Origin: Pseudomonadota bacterium
Lineage (GTDB): Bacteria > Desulfobacterota > Syntrophia > Syntrophales > UBA5619
Assembly: GCA_018827585.1 (NCBI GenBank)
Contig: JAHJXP010000102.1
Location: 1 to 7,130 of the forward strand
Reading direction: 5' to 3'
DNA length: 7,130 bases
Of this stretch, positions 4,316-7,130 are shown piece by piece (position 1 is the stretch's first letter; each line of letters starts with the position of its first letter). The notes under the pieces are model-generated. The model was given only the letters and a program-made list of their open reading frames with translations, was not told the DNA's origin and made no database searches. Both the position numbers and the translations under genes were made by a program.

Positions 4316-6373
4316 TCAGAAGTTGGGGTCCATGTCGAACTTCTTCACCCCGCCGGGGATGTTGGCGGCATCCACCGTCTGGGCGTTCTCGGGCGTCGTC
4401 CCTTCGAGGAAGCTCTCGAAGATCGCCCCCCGGGTCGAGGGACCGGCCGGCGCGCCGGTCTTCGGATCCACCTTGACGAAGACGATCCCCTCCGGGACGG
4501 TGAAGGCCTCGACCGGCTGCCCCTGGAGGGCCTTTTCCGCGAAATATAGCCAGATCGGGGCCGCGGCGCGGCCGCCCACCTCGTGTTTGCCGAGGGTGCG
4601 CTCCTGGTCGAAGCCCACCCAAACGCCGGCGACCATCGACGGCGTAAAACCGAGGAACCAGGCGTCGCGCACGTCGTCGGTCGTACCGGTCTTGCCGGCG
4701 ACCGGCCGGCCCAGTTTCTTCACCCTCTGTCCAGTTCCGCTCTCGACGACATCCTGCATGATGTAGCTCGTCATGAAGGCGATCCGCGGATCGATCACCT
4801 GCTCGATCCGCGGCTGTGTCTCCTCGAAGACATGCCCGGTCCGATCGACGATCTTCCGGATGAAGAACGGCTGAACTCGCTTTCCCTCGTTGGCCAGGAC
4901 CCCGTAGGCCCGGACCAGCTCCTGGAGGGTGACCCCCGAAGTGCCCAGGGCGATCGAGAGATCCCGGGAGATGGGGGAGGCGATCCCCATGTTGGCCGCG
5001 TAGGACGTGGCGTAATCCACGCCGATCTCTTCGAGGACCTTGATCGTGATGATGTTCCGGGAGTGGATCAGGGCATTGTGCAGCGTGGTCGGCCCGAGGA
5101 ATTTTTCGTCGAAGTTCTGCGGCTTCCAGACCCCGTCGGGCTTCGCGGGATCGGGGTAGAAGATGGGGGAATCCACGATCACCGTCGCCGGGGTCATCCC
5201 CTTGTCGAAGGCCGCCGTATAGATCAGCGGTTTGAAGGCCGAGCCGGGCTGCCGCCGGGACTGGGTCGCCCGGTTGAATTCACTCCGGTTGAAGTCACGT
5301 CCGCCGACCATCGCCTGGATGGCGCCGGTTCTTGCGTCCATGGCGAACAGTGCCCCCTGGACCTTCCTTTTTTCGTATCCCTGACGCTCTTCGAGCTCCC
5401 TGAGTCCCTGCTCGACGGCGTCGCGGGCGGCCTTCTGCATCTGGATGTTGAGGGTCGTGTGGACCTCGAGCCCCTCCTTGTACAGGACGTCGCTGCCGTA
5501 TTTTTCCTGGATGTAGCGGCGGATGTTTTCGATGAAGTAGGGGGCGACCTTGTCCTTGGGCTTGATGGAGCGGAACTGGATCTTTGTGGCAAGGGCCCGG
5601 TCTTTTTGGGCTTTTGTGATGTAGCCGTCCTCCAGCATCCTTGTGAGGACATAGGCCTGCCGCTGGTAGGCCCTATCCGGGTGGAGATAGGGGGAGTAAT
5701 TGCTGGGGGCCTTGGGGAGGCCGGCCAGCATGGCCGCTTCCGCAAGCGTCAGGCCGCTTGCGCTCTTGCCGAAATACCCCTGAGAGGCGGCCTCGATCCC
5801 GTAGGTCCCGTGGCCGAGATAGATATGATTCAGATAGAGGGAGAGGATCTCTTCCTTCGTCAGATACTTGTCGATCTTATAGGCCAGGAGCGCTTCCTTG
5901 ATCTTCCTCACGTAGCTCTTTTCCGAAGAGAGATAGAGGGTCTTGGCGACCTGCTGGGTGATGGTGCTTCCCCCCTGGACTATCCGTCCCGCCTCGATAT
6001 TCTTGAAGAAGGCCCGGAACATGCTCTGCATGTCGAACCCCCGGTGCTGGAAGAAGCGGGCGTCCTCGGCGGCCACGAACGCCTGGATCGCGATTTTGGG
6101 GATGTTCTCGTATTTGATCAGCTTCCGGTCTTCGAGGAAGAATTCGTCGATCAGTTCGTTGTTGTCCGCGTAGACCCGCGTGGTGATGCTGGGGCGGTAG
6201 TCCCGCAGGGCGGCGATGCTCGGGAGTTTCTTCAGGAAGAGATAATAGGCCATGCTGCCCCCCACCAGGGAGATCGAAAATAACAAAAGGAAGCCCACGA
6301 CGGCGATGATCCCCCAAAGGGGGCGCCGTGAGGGTTTCCTTCTCCTCCGGTATGAGGGCTTCCTTGCGGTCAT
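4316..6373 (-). CDS. Penicillin-binding protein 1A (class A, transglycosylase/transpeptidase)
   Basis: This 685-aa bifunctional peptidoglycan synthase polymerises lipid II and cross-links the peptides on the outer face of the inner membrane. It has a basic cytoplasmic tail (1-18) and one membrane anchor (about 19-46). The GT51 transglycosylase domain follows (about 65-240) with EDARFFQHRG (catalytic E103), GGSTITQQVAK (134-144) and RKIKE (second glutamate, E160). The transpeptidase domain runs from about 340 to 615, with SAFK (active serine S378, K381), SRN (438-440) and KTGT (561-564). All key residues of both activities are present. It is shorter than Escherichia coli PBP1A (about 850 aa), with little sequence between the two domains, as in many Deltaproteobacteria. 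The ATG overlaps the tatC stop codon by four bases (ATGA at 6373-6370), which suggests translational coupling; a GAGGAAG Shine-Dalgarno lies within the end of tatC. Confidence 0.96.
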   Translation of the reverse strand: MTARKPSYRRRRKPSRRPLWGIIAVVGFLLLFSISLVGGSMAYYLFLKKLPSIAALRDYRPSITTRVYADNNELIDEFFLEDRKLIKYENIPKIAIQAFVAAEDARFFQHRGFDMQSMFRAFFKNIEAGRIVQGGSTITQQVAKTLYLSSEKSYVRKIKEALLAYKIDKYLTKEEILSLYLNHIYLGHGTYGIEAASQGYFGKSASGLTLAEAAMLAGLPKAPSNYSPYLHPDRAYQRQAYVLTRMLEDGYITKAQKDRALATKIQFRSIKPKDKVAPYFIENIRRYIQEKYGSDVLYKEGLEVHTTLNIQMQKAARDAVEQGLRELEERQGYEKRKVQGALFAMDARTGAIQAMVGGRDFNRSEFNRATQSRRQPGSAFKPLIYTAAFDKGMTPATVIVDSPIFYPDPAKPDGVWKPQNFDEKFLGPTTLHNALIHSRNIITIKVLEEIGVDYATSYAANMGIASPISRDLSIALGTSGVTLQELVRAYGVLANEGKRVQPFFIRKIVDRTGHVFEETQPRIEQVIDPRIAFMTSYIMQDVVESGTGQRVKKLGRPVAGKTGTTDDVRDAWFLGFTPSMVAGVWVGFDQERTLGKHEVGGRAAAPIWLYFAEKALQGQPVEAFTVPEGIVFVKVDPKTGAPAGPSTRGAIFESFLEGTTPENAQTVDAANIPGGVKKFDMDPNF

Positions 6374-7130
6374 TGGCTGTCTTCCTCTGTCTCTTCCGGC
6401 GTCTCTGGAGTTTCTTCCGGGGCGGGCTTTTTTCTGCCGGCGAATTTTGCCACAAAAATGCTCACCTCGTAAAGAAGCATGAGGGGGACCGCCATCAGGA
6501 TCTGGCTGAGGGCGTCGGGAGAGGGGGTCAGGATCGCGGCGACGATGAAGATGACCAGTATCGCGTAGCGTCTCTGTTTGGAGAGCATCTTTGCATTGAC
6601 GACGCCTATCTTGGCCAGGAAGAAGATGAAGACCGGCATCTCGAAGCAGAGGCCGAAGGCCAGTAGGAACTTGAGCGTTAAATCGAGATATTCCCTGAAG
6701 GAGATCATCGGCTTTAGGAAATCCGTGGAAAAGCTCACGAAAAAACCGAACGCCGGGGGAAGGGCGATGAAATAGCCGAACAGGACGCCGCCGCCGAACA
6801 GGATCGTGGAGGAGAAGACGAAGGGGAGGAAGTATTTCTTCTCGTCCCGGTAAAGCCCTGGGGAGATGAATCTCCAGATCTCGAAGAGGGTGTAGGGGGC
6901 CGTTAGCAGCAGGGAGGCGAAAAAGGCGATCTTCATATGGATGAAAAAGGCCTCCGGGAGTCCTGTAAAGATGAGGGAACTTTGGGCCGGCAGGGCGTCG
7001 ATAAGAGGCTTGGTGATCACTTTGAAGGACCAGTCTTTGAACAGGTAGCAGACGCCGAAACCGATGCCGACAGCGATCAGGATGCGGATCAGCCGCGTCT
7101 TGAGCTCCTCCAGGTGCGTGGTCAGGGACA
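6370..7130 (-). CDS. tatC: Sec-independent protein translocase subunit TatC (first base of start codon outside window)
   Basis: TatC is the polytopic inner-membrane receptor of the twin-arginine translocase; it binds the RR signal peptide of folded proteins with TatB or TatA. On the minus strand the window edge gives (N)TG-TCC-CTG, so the start codon is almost certainly ATG or GTG with its first base at 7131, giving 253 aa, the usual size. The N-terminus SLTTHLEELKTRL matches the 'HL.EL..R' signature. Six membrane segments are visible at about 14-34, 67-86, 101-125, 149-174, 188-205 and 206-231. F88 and E97 in FISPGLYRDE correspond in spacing to the signal-binding Phe94/Glu103 of Escherichia coli TatC. 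LTPSPDALSQ near 201-210 matches the conserved TPPD..SQ. The C-terminus is an acidic Pro/Glu/Thr tail (about 237-253). A shorter GTG-started reading (from 7020) would lose the first membrane helix and is rejected. It leads the PBP gene with a 4-bp overlap. Confidence 0.95.
   Translation of the reverse strand, partial: SLTTHLEELKTRLIRILIAVGIGFGVCYLFKDWSFKVITKPLIDALPAQSSLIFTGLPEAFFIHMKIAFFASLLLTAPYTLFEIWRFISPGLYRDEKKYFLPFVFSSTILFGGGVLFGYFIALPPAFGFFVSFSTDFLKPMISFREYLDLTLKFLLAFGLCFEMPVFIFFLAKIGVVNAKMLSKQRRYAILVIFIVAAILTPSPDALSQILMAVPLMLLYEVSIFVAKFAGRKKPAPEETPETPEETEEDSQ

Noticed and set aside
4583..6283. 566-codon open frame on the plus strand across the PBP gene
   Set aside because: It is antisense to a protein with complete GT51 and transpeptidase motifs; its Gly/Asp/Leu/Val-rich translation is typical of the mirror of a GC-rich gene.
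6370..7020. TatC starting at GTG 7020 (216 aa)
   Set aside because: The frame continues upstream with the conserved THLEELKTRL and first membrane helix, and reaches a probable start codon exactly at the window edge.
1..7130. CRISPR array, tRNA or rRNA genes
   Set aside because: No regularly spaced direct repeats, cloverleaf or conserved rRNA segment was seen.

Overview
The window is GC-rich bacterial DNA with all confident intact genes on the minus strand. The TatC/PBP1A arrangement, the KamA-type radical SAM gene paired with a D-Ala-D-Ala-ligase-like gene, and the G/C-rich intergenic palindrome suggest a Gram-negative anaerobe of the old Deltaproteobacteria (Desulfobacterota, perhaps Syntrophales). 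This placement is inferred from gene style, not from a marker gene.

Reading the minus strand from right to left: (1) tatC at the right edge, complete except for the first base of its start codon, overlaps by 4 bp (ATGA) a bifunctional class A penicillin-binding protein of 685 aa. An oligoribonuclease-like DEDDh exonuclease follows about 76 bp later; these three probably form one transcription unit. (2) About 427 bp without a convincing gene, locally AT-rich compared with the flanks. (3) A small unrecognised 82-aa protein with a good ribosome binding site. (4) A gap with a large imperfect inverted repeat. (5) A KamA-family radical SAM aminomutase with the [4Fe-4S] cysteines, the PLP lysine and both lysine-binding aspartates. 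A 112-bp spacer with a REP-like palindrome separates it from (6) an ATP-grasp ligase of the D-alanine-D-alanine ligase family. (7) On the plus strand at the left edge, a frameshifted 3' remnant of an IS21-family istA gene runs into the 3' end of the ligase gene.

The right half is export and envelope housekeeping (Tat translocation, peptidoglycan synthesis) plus short-RNA turnover. The left half holds the most interesting unit: an aminomutase that should make a beta-amino acid (probably beta-lysine) next to an enzyme that joins an amino acid through an acyl phosphate. Together they could make a beta-amino-acid dipeptide or a related small molecule. That product is a hypothesis; the enzyme families are well supported by motifs.
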